DNA from: Numida meleagris
Taxonomy: Eukaryota; Chordata; Aves; Galliformes; Numididae
NCBI RefSeq assembly: GCF_002078875.1
Contig: NC_034409.1
Location: 106,311,250 to 106,375,249 of the forward strand
Direction of reading: 5' to 3'
DNA: 64,000 nucleotides
The notes under the pieces were generated by a model. The model was not told the DNA's origin. It ran no database searches and saw only the letters and a program-made list of their open reading frames with translations. The translations under genes and the position numbers were made by a program. Positions 20,862-32,700 of this stretch are shown here, piece by piece. Numbering within the stretch: the first letter of the stretch is position 1; every line of letters begins with the position of its first letter.

Positions 20862-21770
20862 GGAGATTTCTGGGGAGTACTGAAAACCTTTTCTTTTGCA
20901 GATGATCTGCAAACTGACTCCGCAGAACTTGTTGCCCACAGATAAGGAAGAACTGACTGAAGATATGAAGGTCTACAACCACTTTGGCCGAGGCAACCAA
21001 GAGGCTAGATTTTAAGATTCTGAGAGGAATGATCCCATGAGACACTGCCCTGGAGAATAAAGGGTCTCAGGACATCTGGCTAATCTCCACGTACAACCTA
21101 CTCCAAACACAAGAATGATCTTTTGCAATGTATGGAAAGTTGAGTACGATTGGCAGAACCAGACTGAACTCAAACACAAAAATGAACTATACAAGAAGGT
21201 GAATGCTGGGACAGGGTACTTGGGAAGAAGATGGACGCTATCTGTGTTTGTAGGGATAGGGTTAGAAAAGGAAAAGCTCTGCATAAAAGGTGGTCTGCTG
21301 TTAGCAACTCTGCACTTATAAGAGAATAGGTCAATTGATCCAGGTCAGTGATCCTTCCCCTCCACTCCACGCTTTACACTTTTGAGACCGCATTTAAGTA
21401 CGGTGTCCTGTTTTGGGACTCCAGGAAAAAGAAGACATGAACAAAATGGAGCAAGTACAAGACAGGGTTGTCATGGAATGGTCAGGAGTCTCAAGCACAG
21501 GACAGAAATACAGTGACAAGCTGTGCCAGCTGGGTCTGTCAGCCTTAAGAAGAGAAGGACCAGGAAGGACTTTATTGCTGCCTACCTGTACTTGATTAGA
21601 TGCTAGAGCCAAGCTATTCTTGAAGCTGCATGGTGGAAAAGAACTTCAGCATGGGAAATGCCCCTGAGCAATCTGATGTGATTAAACTTGCTTTCAGAAG
21701 AGTGCTGGACTAGGTGAACCTCAGTAGTATCTTCCAGTCAAAATTATTCTACTATTCTATGAAAGTTTAA
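20862..21770 (+). mobile_element. Old CR1 LINE, endonuclease/RT region joined to 3' region
   Basis: Two CR1-like stretches in the same orientation. 20880-21330 resembles the part after the endonuclease (ACCACTTTGGCCGAGGCAAC, GATCCCATGAGACACTGCCC, later GAACTATACAAGAAGGTGAA). 21335-21770 resembles the 3' part (CAAGTACAAGACAGGGTTGT, AGCCTTAAGAAGAGAAG, and a degenerate TTCTACTATTCTATGAA end). The reverse transcriptase core between them is missing. Many stops are present, so it is dead and older than the 17305 copy. Confidence 0.65.
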
Positions 21771-24307
21771 AAATGGTAATCCAGTTCAATAGAAAAGACA
21801 TATAACAAAACAACTGAAACCAAATTCTGACAGAGGCAATGTGCAGTTCTCAGAATAAGAAGTGCATTAAAATGTCACCAGGATGTTTTCTCAGACAGCA
21901 AAAAAGACTCCAATAATACTCCTATGGCATTTTAAGCCATTGGTAGAATTGTATGTCTTTCATATCTGAACACTTTCTATGCACAGTTGTCTAAACAAGC
22001 TCTGCTTTTAGCTTTGACCATCAGGAAATCAGAGAGCAATAGCAAGGATATCTTACTCCGTATCTTAATATGAGTGGAATGAAGACAGTACCCAGAAAAA
22101 GAAAATCACTGGGAAAGAGAACAGTCTCCATTTATTACTCTTTTGTAGTGCAGTTCTACTTACATGACTCCTTTCCATTAATCTCCAGGCGTCACACAGA
22201 GAAAGCAGAAGACTGATGCACAATTTAATGACCTGCTTCATCAGAAGCAGCATGGTAAGCACATCTACTGTGTTTGTTCCTATGTGTGAACAGCTGACCA
22301 ATGGATCACTGCTTGTCTAATGCCTCCCCCTCAGCAAAACCCCAATAATGACAGCACTTTTCTAATCAAGGAAGAAAAAGAGATTTTAATATGCATTTCT
22401 GATTGAGTGATGCCATAGTGTTTGTTGGTACTCAAATTATAGAGTTGGTCTATATTTACTCAGGTCTTAACCTCTCGCTGCTTTCCCTATCAGTCATAAT
22501 GCTTTCTCAGCCCTTCCAATAGCAGGCAACCACTGTTCTCCTACCTTCAGCACACACAATGTTTCTTTCTATGCTGCTTTTTAACTGACCTGAGATAGCA
22601 GTTTCCAGGCTGGCAAGCCATTGGATGCTTTGTGTCATAGCAATCTTCTCTAAACCTTTTCTGTCTTCTAAATTTTATTTAATCTAATCTCACTAATTTC
22701 TCCTTATATATAGTGTACTATATCAGGCCTGGAGAGAGTGATCATCGTGATACAGGTATGCTCAGGATAAGAACATCTGGATGGAATGTGGCCAACATGG
22801 TAGCATGAGAAGACAGCTCCTGAGAGGAGCTGAACATAGGCTTTGGAAGAAGTGAGTTAAAGGTACTGTAAGAAACTAGGCTAAGAGTTGACACAGACGA
22901 TAACCATTTTAACCTAAATTCTGGTATGTTTTGTTGAATTTGAAGAATGAAAAACCTATTAAGTCACTCTATTCAGGCCAGGACTTGATAGAGAAATCTA
23001 ATTCAACTAGCACTTAGGGCTAGCTGTCAGCTTGTAAATTAATGCATAAGTACTCATACATTTGTATTTTTCTATATTTCCAGAATAAAAAAGTTCTCCA
23101 TGATAATGCCTATACAATAATATAGACAACATAATTAAACCATTGGATCCTCGTTTGCCCTTTATCTTGCCTACAGAATAGACTGCAGCAGAGAATTATT
23201 TCTAATTTTCACACATTAATCATATTTTCTGTTTGAATCATCCCAGGCAGATACTGTAATTGGGATTCAAAGTAATTAAACAGAAAATGCATCCTTCTGT
23301 ACAGGGGCATCAGTTTTAGCAGCTTCTGCTCTTGCAAACCAAACTGAACTGCGCAAGAGTCTGCAAATCCTCATCTGAGAGTAATTCAGTGTCATATGAG
23401 AGTTGTGCTTTGTAGTAAAAATGTGCACAGTATGATCAACACAGTTAAATTTTGGTTAACTTTCCTTTCGGTGACTTAAATATCAAAGCAGCATTGTTAT
23501 GTAAAGGAATTTCAACCATTCCGTTAGTCTAAAAACCTTGTCTGAAGTGTACTGTACTGAATTCTCAGTATCCACAAACTGTTCATAAAATGTACTCCAT
23601 AATGAAGATAACTTCCTCATAAGTTTCCCTTTGCTGTTGACCTTTTCTCGTTCACTTCACTTATGCTTAAAAACTGAGTTTACCTTTCTCTTCAAATGGG
23701 AGATATTTAGCAAAGTTATTTTGCAACAAGGGTTTGGAGAAAGGTCTTGAAGGTTTGAAGGAAATAGTCTTTTAAGGAAATATAACCTCACACATCCACT
23801 GCAGCACTTACAGCTTATGGTGGCAGAAGAACTGATAAAGAAAGAGGTCTTCTATTTATTCCCCTCCACAACTTTATGTAAGAACATTTTCTCTGTCAAC
23901 GACTTGTTTCTGTCAACAATGAATCATACACGAACTTCCTTGGCATGTACAGACCATACCTGCCAAGGAGTGCTAGCATTTAAACACCTCTGCAGCAGGC
24001 TTGTTCCACTGCAAAGCTAGCTCTAAATAAAATAACTTATTTTACAATCATTTATTAGGAGTAAGATAACAAAGCACTTTGTTAGAAATGAAGTTGTGGG
24101 GTCTTATATTAAATGTGTTCTGCAGTCTTGCACTTATATAGAGATGTCCAACCCAGCCTCTGGAAATAGACAACAGTTATGATCATTGCCTTGCTCAAAA
24201 CACAGAACTGACACAGAAGATGAGCTCTGTAAGCCACCATTTATGCTGATCTGCAAAACAGTACTAAGAAGTGATACAGGGACTGTCCTCACAGATATAT
24301 CTTTATA

Positions 24308-24331
24308 TGCACACACACACATGCACACACA
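24308..24331 (+). repeat. Interrupted CA repeat
   Basis: CACACACACACATGCACACA, a short imperfect CA tract interrupted by TG. Confidence 0.85.
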
Positions 24332-25590
24332 ACCCTTTATGCACAGAGATAGTAATAGGATAACTATATATGTACCTATCAGTAATTAATAAACACCACC
24401 AATCACTTCTATTGTGGACTACAGTATACACTGATACCCTCATCATCCCATCATGAATATCACAAAAATAGCAGTAAAATTCAGTACAAGCTAAGACCGG
24501 GGAAAAAAATGGTAAGTATTCCTGTCATCATTCATCACATTATTTTGTTCTGAGCTACTCCAATATTACCCATAAAATAAGCAATCATGAAAAGGCAAGA
24601 CAGAACAGCAAATTGGATAAAAAATGTGTAGCAGAGGATGTTTATTTTCCTGATGATATAAACATACAAAAAAATATTGCTAGCAAAGAAGCCTCGGGAA
24701 GAAACACTGCAGCATTTGAGTGTAGTAAGTGGCTAGCAAAGCCAGCAGCACCACCTGGTGTTCCTTCCAGCCCTTGATAAGCGCTTGCTCCCTGCTCTGA
24801 TCAGACCCCAACATGATGGAAAAAATCCTGGTCAGTTTACACTTGAAGTGTATGGTCAAGAGATTTCTTTGCGTGGCTACAATTATTAAATTAATAGAGT
24901 TAGGAACCAGCAGTCCCGAAGCATAAATGAAGCACCAATCTCCAGCCCTTAGCTTCAGAAGTGACCATCAGTAAGACCTGCGTACAGCAGGATGTGAGTT
25001 CTACCTTAGCCATCAGTGGACACATAGTTTTGTCTCATCTCCCCTCAAATACTTGCAGAATTAGTTCACTTGCTAGGTAAAAGGTACAATTCTCCCTTTT
25101 ACTTAAAGGTAGCTGGGTTCTTTTGTGAATCACAGAGAGAAAAAAATAATCAATTCGGTTTTTCTCATTGCATTCTCAGAAAGTAATAGCATGTAAACCC
25201 AGAATGAACAAATACTCCTGGCACAAATCAGCTTATTCACAAGCAAATATATTTGTTCATAAGTTGTTATGCTCTTTCACACAAGAATACTCAGGCCAAA
25301 AAGGGAAGCAAGATGAAAATACAACTCAGATTGGGCAATTAGGTGCATAAATACACATTTCCAGCTATGATAGGGCTCTACACGGCTTGCTGCTGATCTG
25401 GTTTTGGAACATTTTCTAAGTCACTGCTCTGCAATATATTTTGAGTACTGCAAAACGTAAATAGGTGTGAAAAAACAAAACCAGCCCTCAATCACTCCCT
25501 TAGCCCCAGAATCCCTCTTTAATCTTTGTTAAAGGAAACAAAACAAACAAACGAAGAGCAGCACTGAGCATCTGCCAACACACAGTTTTA

Positions 25591-25905
<315 letters not shown>

Positions 25906-26030
25906 TCACGTCTCTAGGGAGGGAAGCCTCAATAGGCTTCAAAAGGACCCAAAATAGCACTGTCACTGCTCGTTAAACTTCTGTGAAGCACCATTGCCAC
26001 CCTGCATACATGAAACTTTGTGTGCTTACA

Positions 26031-26605
26031 GCCTGGAAGGCCAACAACAGTATCCTGCATCACAAGAGGGGTGGCCAGCAGGGAGAGGGAGGTGATTGTC
26101 CCACTCTGCTCTGCCCTCATGATGCCCCACCTGGAGTACTGCCTCCAAGCCTGGGGCCCCCAGCACAAGAAGGAGTATAGCTGTTGGAGTGGGTTCAGAG
26201 GAGCACACAAAAATGATCAGAGGGTTGGAGCACCTCTCCTATGAAGAAAGGCTGAGGGAGCTGGGGAGCTTATAAACAGGAGGGAGACCGATTTTTTACA
26301 CAGGCAGATAGTGATAGGTACAGAGGAAATGGCTTTAAAAGGGGAAATGGCTTTAAACTAGAAGAGGAGAGATTTAGATTAGATGTCAGGGGGAAATTCT
26401 TTACCCTCTGGGTGGTGAGGCCCTGGCAGAGGCTGCCCAGAGAAGCCGTGGTGCCCCATCCCTGGAGGCGCTCAAGGCCAGGTTGGATGGGGCCCTTGGC
26501 AGCCTGAGCTGGTGGGGGGGGGGCAGCCCCGCCCATGGTAGGTATTGGGGCTGGGTGTATGATTCTATAATAACTATATGATTCTATAATAACTATAATA
26601 ACTAC
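26031..26605 (+). mobile_element. CR1 LINE 3' copy with internal deletion, next to exon i
   Basis: Starts near CTGGAAGGCCAACAACAGTA and passes through GGGTGGCCAGCAGGGAGAGG and GGGGCCCCCAGCACAAGAAG to CTCCTATGAAGAAAGGCTGA. Near 26270 it jumps from GAGGGAGCTGGGGAGC to ATAAACAGGAGGGAG, losing about 60 to 70 nt found in the 17305 copy. At 26326-26360 the motif GGAAATGGCTTTAAA is duplicated. The 3' tail is unusual: ATGATTCTATAATAACTAT is tandemly repeated up to about 26605. Confidence 0.88.
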
Positions 26606-28559
26606 CTTGGCTGCAGCCAGTGATAACTGCCAAACAACATATTACTGCAAATGTTAGCTCAGTTTTGAAGACATAACTCATGCCAAATGATTATTCACTG
26701 TATAAATAATATGTACTTGAAGAGTTTAATGGCTACACACAGTAGAGCTGTGAATTTAATGAAGTGGAGAGCAAATGAGCTCCAGCACTGCACAATTAGC
26801 GCTGCCTGACGAGACCCAGGCACACCTAGTCGTATGATGTGTCAGCAGCCTCCTACCGCTAGACTTGCCCTCAGCAGCTCTGACCTGTATCTGGCACTGC
26901 ACTACATGCACACATGTATTTTTCTAATTAGCTATCTGTGTAAGCTATTGAAAACTGTTCAAGGTAAAAAAAAAAAGGAAAAAAATGCTTTTCTCAAAAT
27001 GAATGCAAAACAGTCTGGGAAATGAAAAAATCTTGATACATAATCTTAACTCTCTGCATACTTGTACTTGGAGAAAGACTTCAAATTCACATGCATGTTA
27101 TTTTTCAAGATCATATTACACTGCATAATATTCTCTAGCTTTGCAATTGCTCCTATACTAACGTGGAAAAAAAACTTCCTGTGTGCTAGAATATCTATAA
27201 AGTATCACATACATGTAATTTTGTTCTTAACCGAAGTAGCAAGGGTAGAATAAAGTTTCCTGGAAAAAAAAAGTTTGAACAGGAAAATATTTAAAAATAG
27301 CATTAAATCCATCAAAATAAATAATTTACAAGATATTTTTAATATTGCATGTATAGAATACTCATGTTAAATTATTAAAATCGGTATGTTATATTGGAAA
27401 TAACTGCATGGGTTATTAAAGATGAAACAACACATTTTGATTGATTCTGTTTTCTGTGGAAATTTTGGATCGCGAGGTATTTCATATTTTTTGTCTAATT
27501 TCAAATAAAACCATCAATATACTAGAATTTACAGTAAAATAACAGTTCCAGAGCTTGATCAGTTTTCTTTACATTAACAGAAAACATTTGTTGTGTACTA
27601 CAGATGGACAAAACCTTTCCCAGCAAGTAGATTTTCATAGATGGACCCTTAATCTTGGCTGTCCCACATTTAAATAAATACAAAAATTTGCTTATAAAGA
27701 GAAGTCAGACTGCCTGAAGCCTAAATTTGTTCAGCTTTTTAGATAACTACTTCAGATTTTTAAAAGCATATGAAGAAACCTTCAATTTTATGTCTATACT
27801 GGTACAAATGGAAGATGCAACAAAACTGATAGATAAGCACCACTCAGTACAAAATTTCTGAATATGCCCTTTCTATTTATAATTTATTGAGAAAGCCAAT
27901 AAGGCATCAAGTGAGAATGTCACAATTATAACTGCATGCAAACCCAGCCATTTGCTGCAAAGGGGCTAATTCGGTTAGCAGTTCTATCCAAGACAGAGTA
28001 AATATTGATGCTTGACAGCATTCAACTTGTTATTTATACCCAGCTCATTAGAAATGCTATTTGCTCCTGCTGCTGAAGAGTGAAAGCTAGCTCTCCAGGG
28101 TAATTAATTAACCCACAGGGGGATTCCTTTACAGTTAGTAATGTTTTCTGGAAATCACTGCAAATAGATGTATGAGGTTAAAGTAATTTATTGTTAAATT
28201 AGGGTGTGATCTATAGGGACACATACAGATGGTAATTGGTCATAGCTGTCAACTGCTTGGAATTCATCTCACATTTTCTAGTCAATGGGCATATGTGGAA
28301 AACATGACTTGTCATTGGACAGTATTTCCGCTTGGTATGCAGACCAGTAGAATGGAAGGCTAAAAAGAACTCAAGAAGTCATACAGTCAAATTTCTGAAT
28401 GTTTTCTAATCTAAGGGCCCTTCCACCTTCTTGGACCAGAGGCTGGAATCAGGTAACAGTTTTGGCAGCACTGCCAAAATTATTTCAAATGCTCAATTAT
28501 TAATCCTCTTCTTTTTACAATGCTTTTCTTTGCCAGGTTGTGTGTGTGGAAATGACAGT

Positions 28560-28652
28560 GTGTGGGGTGGCACATACATTCCCTCAGCGAGAATCTTGCA
28601 GGATTTCATTTGATTCAGGTCCTTTCCCACCCAAGCCATTCTATGATACCTT
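28560..28652 (+). mobile_element. Short CR1 3' end
   Basis: Only the last part is clear: GATTCAGGTCCTTTCCCACC followed by CAAGCCATTCTATGATACC, which matches the CR1 terminus. The left boundary is a guess. Confidence 0.55.
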
Positions 28653-29761
28653 AAAGACCACCACTGACCTCTGCCCAGAGGATAAAGTCATTGGTCATGC
28701 TCATTCACTAGACTAAACAAGATTATTATGAGTTAATGCAGTATTAGCTAAAACATTTGTTTCTAAACATGGGTTCCTTTCATATCTGAAGAAGTTGTGC
28801 AGGAGGAATGTGGTGTCTACTGCATCTTGGTAAGAAAAGATACATCCTGTTATGCTAACTTAAGGTATTTCTCTTGTTGCCATTGCATCCTATAGCTTTG
28901 CTACCTTCAGCCATGCTGAGATACCAGCACCAAGAGATGTCCATGGATCTTTATTTGGAACACTGATTCCCACAGATCCAGCAAAGACAAGCTAAATGTG
29001 TGCTATAACATAGACTTTTTCCTTTGGTAACCAGGTGTAAAACTGTGCTAAGCAGCTGAAGGAAAAACAAGGCAGAGCACAGAGAAGCAGAGAACTGCTT
29101 CCAGCTGACTCTGCCAGCTTCCAGGGAGTAGATGTGGCATTTGATTTAAAATCAAAGATAGCCTCATGCTCCAGCTAACAAGGCTTTTTGAGACACAGAA
29201 ATAGCATGCAGCTTTCATGTAGATGAGAACAATTTGTATTCTTGACACTGCAAGTGAAATGCAAACACAGAGAAAGCAATTATCCTGACATGACTAGTCC
29301 GGGGAACTGCATTTAGATGTGCAGGATAATGGGGAGGAGCACCAGGAACTTTCTCATTCCCTTTTTCATAAGCAGTTAGATTATCACCATTTTTCTTCAC
29401 AGTTCTGAATAGCAGGGAGGCAAGTGCTGTGCATTTAGCAGTAATATAGTCATTACATCAGAAAAATGAACCCGGCTCCCTAAGAGGTTTCTAATTCCAC
29501 ACCACACAAGACTGTCCTAAGAACTGTTACATTTATGAAAAACAAACCAAATAAAATCCTGACTACTTCCAGTAGTCTTCCATCTCAATTTACGGTAGCT
29601 GAAACACATTCACAGATGTTGTCCAAACCTCCTTCCCTCTGAACTGGCCTCTATTAATTAGATCATTCCCACCGAATTTGGACAGTTCCACAGGAGGAGC
29701 ATTTAATATTCTCTACCTTCTTTTATTAGTCAAAAAGATAAAATCAGAGACCTCTGAAAAT

Positions 29762-29784
29762 AACTAAATAAAATAAAATAAATA
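29762..29784 (+). repeat. AAATA-type short tandem repeat
   Basis: TAAATAAAATAAAATAAATA, about four A-rich pentamer-like units. Confidence 0.85.
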
Positions 29785-30095
29785 CGGGTACATTATTGGC
29801 AAAGTTCCAACATGGTGCCCAGGCATAAGCCACATAAGCCTCATCAGGACAGAGGTGAAGTACACATCCACCCCTATCACCAGTGGGTAGAGACTATGCA
29901 GAGCTTAGCAATGAGCATGCTCTGGTTGGATTTCTGCTCATTCCATTAAGAAAAAATATGAAGCTTCATCAGATGATATCTGTACATCCACCCTTGTCAC
30001 ACCAATCACCAAGAATACAGCATTCAGAGAGAGAGAGGAGAGGGGGGAAATCTCGTTGGATTCAGGCAGAATTGAGCCGTGGTTACATAAAGGGA

Positions 30096-30288
30096 TTTAC
30101 TGTTACTCCTCCCCATGGAACAGGCTCCCCAGAGGAGCAGTGGGCATGGCCCCAAGCTGACAGAGTTCAAGAAGTATCCAGACAACACTCTCAGACATAT
30201 GGTCTGATTTTTGGGTGGTCCTGTGTGGAGCTGAGTTGGATTTGATGATTCTTGTGGGTCCATTCCAATGCAGGAGATTCTATGATTC
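30096..30288 (+). mobile_element. CR1 LINE 3' fragment
   Basis: Contains CCCCATGGAACAGGCTCCCC, then CATGGCCCCAAGCTGACAGA, TTTTTGGGTGGTCCTGTGTG, GATGATTCTTGTGGGTCC and a GATTCTATGATTCC end. This is a CR1 subfamily with a GGTGGTCCTGTGTGGAGC tail, also seen reversed at 32287. The 184-codon minus-strand ORF over it is a shadow. Confidence 0.85.
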
Positions 30289-32286
30289 CTCTTTCCTCCT
30301 ACATCACATAAACCCCAGAAGCAACCTCTGCTGGGCACCAAGTGACAAGCAGTCATTCTGGGCCTAATTGCCAACTGCAGGAACCTTTCCCTGGGAGGGC
30401 ACCCTGGGAGCTGTGTCCTCTGCTTATCCCTTCCACCCAAGGTTGGAGGTGCTTCAGTCTGGTGAGGTGCTGGGTGGTGCATCCAGCTTATAAGGAGAGC
30501 AAACTCGTTTTCTTGAATATGGTTTTGTAATATCATATTTGCAACACAGCAACAGAGAGAAAATTCACTGTTCCCCATTGCTACTGAGTAGGGTAGCTTT
30601 TGAGGCCATGCTTTGAACAGTGTGAGGAAGATAACTGGAAGAAATACTGCAATTTAAAATGATGTAATAAAATAAGTCCTCAGGTGAAGAAGATAATCAG
30701 CTTGTAAAAAACTCTGTGCAAAGTAGAAAGGACAAGGGACAAAAACATAATCAATTCTTAAAAAATGGGCATTTCTGCTTCACTTCTATTTCTGCCAAGG
30801 GGAACTTCAAGAGAAAATGACACCACCACCACCACCAAAAATGAGACAAAAGCCAAAATATGATCACATTGAGAGGATAGCTCATTTCCTACTATTTGCT
30901 AGAACTATTCCCATTTCATAAGCTGATCAGCAGTGGTGTCTGACCCCTGGTGTCTGAAATAAGTATAAAATGTTACAAGAAATCGAAGCTTCAATTCATT
31001 TCATTCAGGCTGACTGCTTTACTTCCTGGGATACTCATATTTTGCCACATTGGAGATTTCAGACCTGCAAAAGAAATTTCGTCCAGATGTCTCTAAACCA
31101 AACAGCAACGGAGAAGTGACAGGAGGCCATGATCTGCCTTCAAAAGCAGCAAGGGATCATGCTGCACATTGATTTTACAAAGAAAATTTTCCTCTAATCC
31201 AAAAGAAATGAAAAAAAGGAAATGAAATCAATGGTGTGATAAGTTCTTGTAGTAATAATGATATGGAAGGCTTGACAGCCACTTAAAATGTCTCAGATTT
31301 ACAGATTTTTATTAGAGGAGAGTGGAATATCTTGGGTCACAATTTTAACGAAAGAAGGTCTGGGAGTAGAAATATAAGATTTCTAGATCTAAGCTCTGTT
31401 AGGATTCTAATTATTTGTATTCCTCCTGCTGAGATAATGCTCAAAACTAACTTCAGAGTAGAATCTTTTGGATGCACGGAAATTAGCCCTACTGAATAAT
31501 CCCCTACAGGAGTCTCTTTTCCTTAGAGTATTACAGATGAAATTACCGATCTTCCTGAGTACCAAGGCACTGGATACTTATAGATGGCCATATGAATGCT
31601 CTTTTCCATTTAACTTCCATAGCCTTAAGGATGTTTAGATGTGGGACACGGTTTCGGGCTTATTTTCAACAGCAGACCCTTGTGCATTCCACTTTAGACT
31701 TTTACTGCTCTTAATAGAAAATTGTGAAGCTGAAGCAAAACATGTAATCACTGCATTTTTTAGCAACACCTTTCAGTTTAGTTTTTCTGGACAAAAGATT
31801 TAATGAGTGGAATCACTGTGAGGCAGCACAAAACATCTGAAAAGTTTAGTCATACTGCCTCAGGGTGAATTACTGCTGAACAGCGCCTTGGCTTCATTGC
31901 CAGAGGGATTAATGATAAGAGATGAGCCATTGCACAGCAGCCAAACATAGGCAGATGATACGTACTTCCCAGATCTCAGGGCCTGTCTGATCTCAGAGAG
32001 AGCAAAAGAGGCACCAAGATTTAGGGAAAAGCAAACTAGGCAGAAGAGAAGTAAGAAAAGGAAAAAAGAAAAAGAAAAAAACAAAAAATTTGGATCTTCT
32101 ATTATTTCAGGGCTGTTTTAAACTGGAAACAGATAAGAGAAGATGGAAAAGTTCAGGGAACAACAGGCACAGCAATCCTTCCAATAAGAAATACTTTTAT
32201 AAAACAGCAAGTCATCCGTTAGTCTCCCAGGCCAGAAAGGCAGAGGGAAGTATTCAACATGTTTTTTAGCAATGGAGATTGTATTA

Positions 32287-32700
32287 TCATAGAATCATAG
32301 AATAACCCAAGTTAGAAGGGACTCACAAGGATCACCAAGTCCAACACTGGGCTCTACACGGGACCACCCAAAATCAAACCCTATGTCTGAGAGCAGTGTC
32401 CAAATGCCCCTTAAACTCCAGCACTCAGCTGCTTCCACTGCCCTGGGCAGCCTGTTCCATGCCCACCGCCCTCTGGTGCAGAACCTTTCCCTAACCCCCA
32501 GCTGCCCCTCCCCTGGCACAGCTCCATGCCGCTCCCTCGGGCCCTGTTGCTGTGCAGTGTGAGGAGCTGTAGGCCACCATGAGGCCTCTCTTCAGCCTCC
32601 TCTGCTCTGGACTTCAGCCACTAGTCATACACCTTCCCCTCTAAAACCTTCACCATCTTTGTAGCCCTTCATTGGATGTTTCTTAATTGGTCCAGGATAT
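32287..32700 (-). mobile_element. CR1 LINE 3' copy, reversed
   Basis: Starts with ATCATAGAATCATAGAATAA (the reversed CR1 3' end). Then come GGGACTCACAAGGATCACCA, CACGGGACCACCCAAAATCA, CCTGGGCAGCCTGTTCCATG and CTTCAGCCTCCTCTGCTCTG. It belongs to the same subfamily as the 30096 copy. The right boundary is approximate. No intact coding frame remains. Confidence 0.87.

Noticed and set aside
30024..30578. 184-codon minus-strand ORF as a gene
   Set aside because: Much of it is the complement of the 30096-30288 CR1 end plus flank. It has no known protein similarity.
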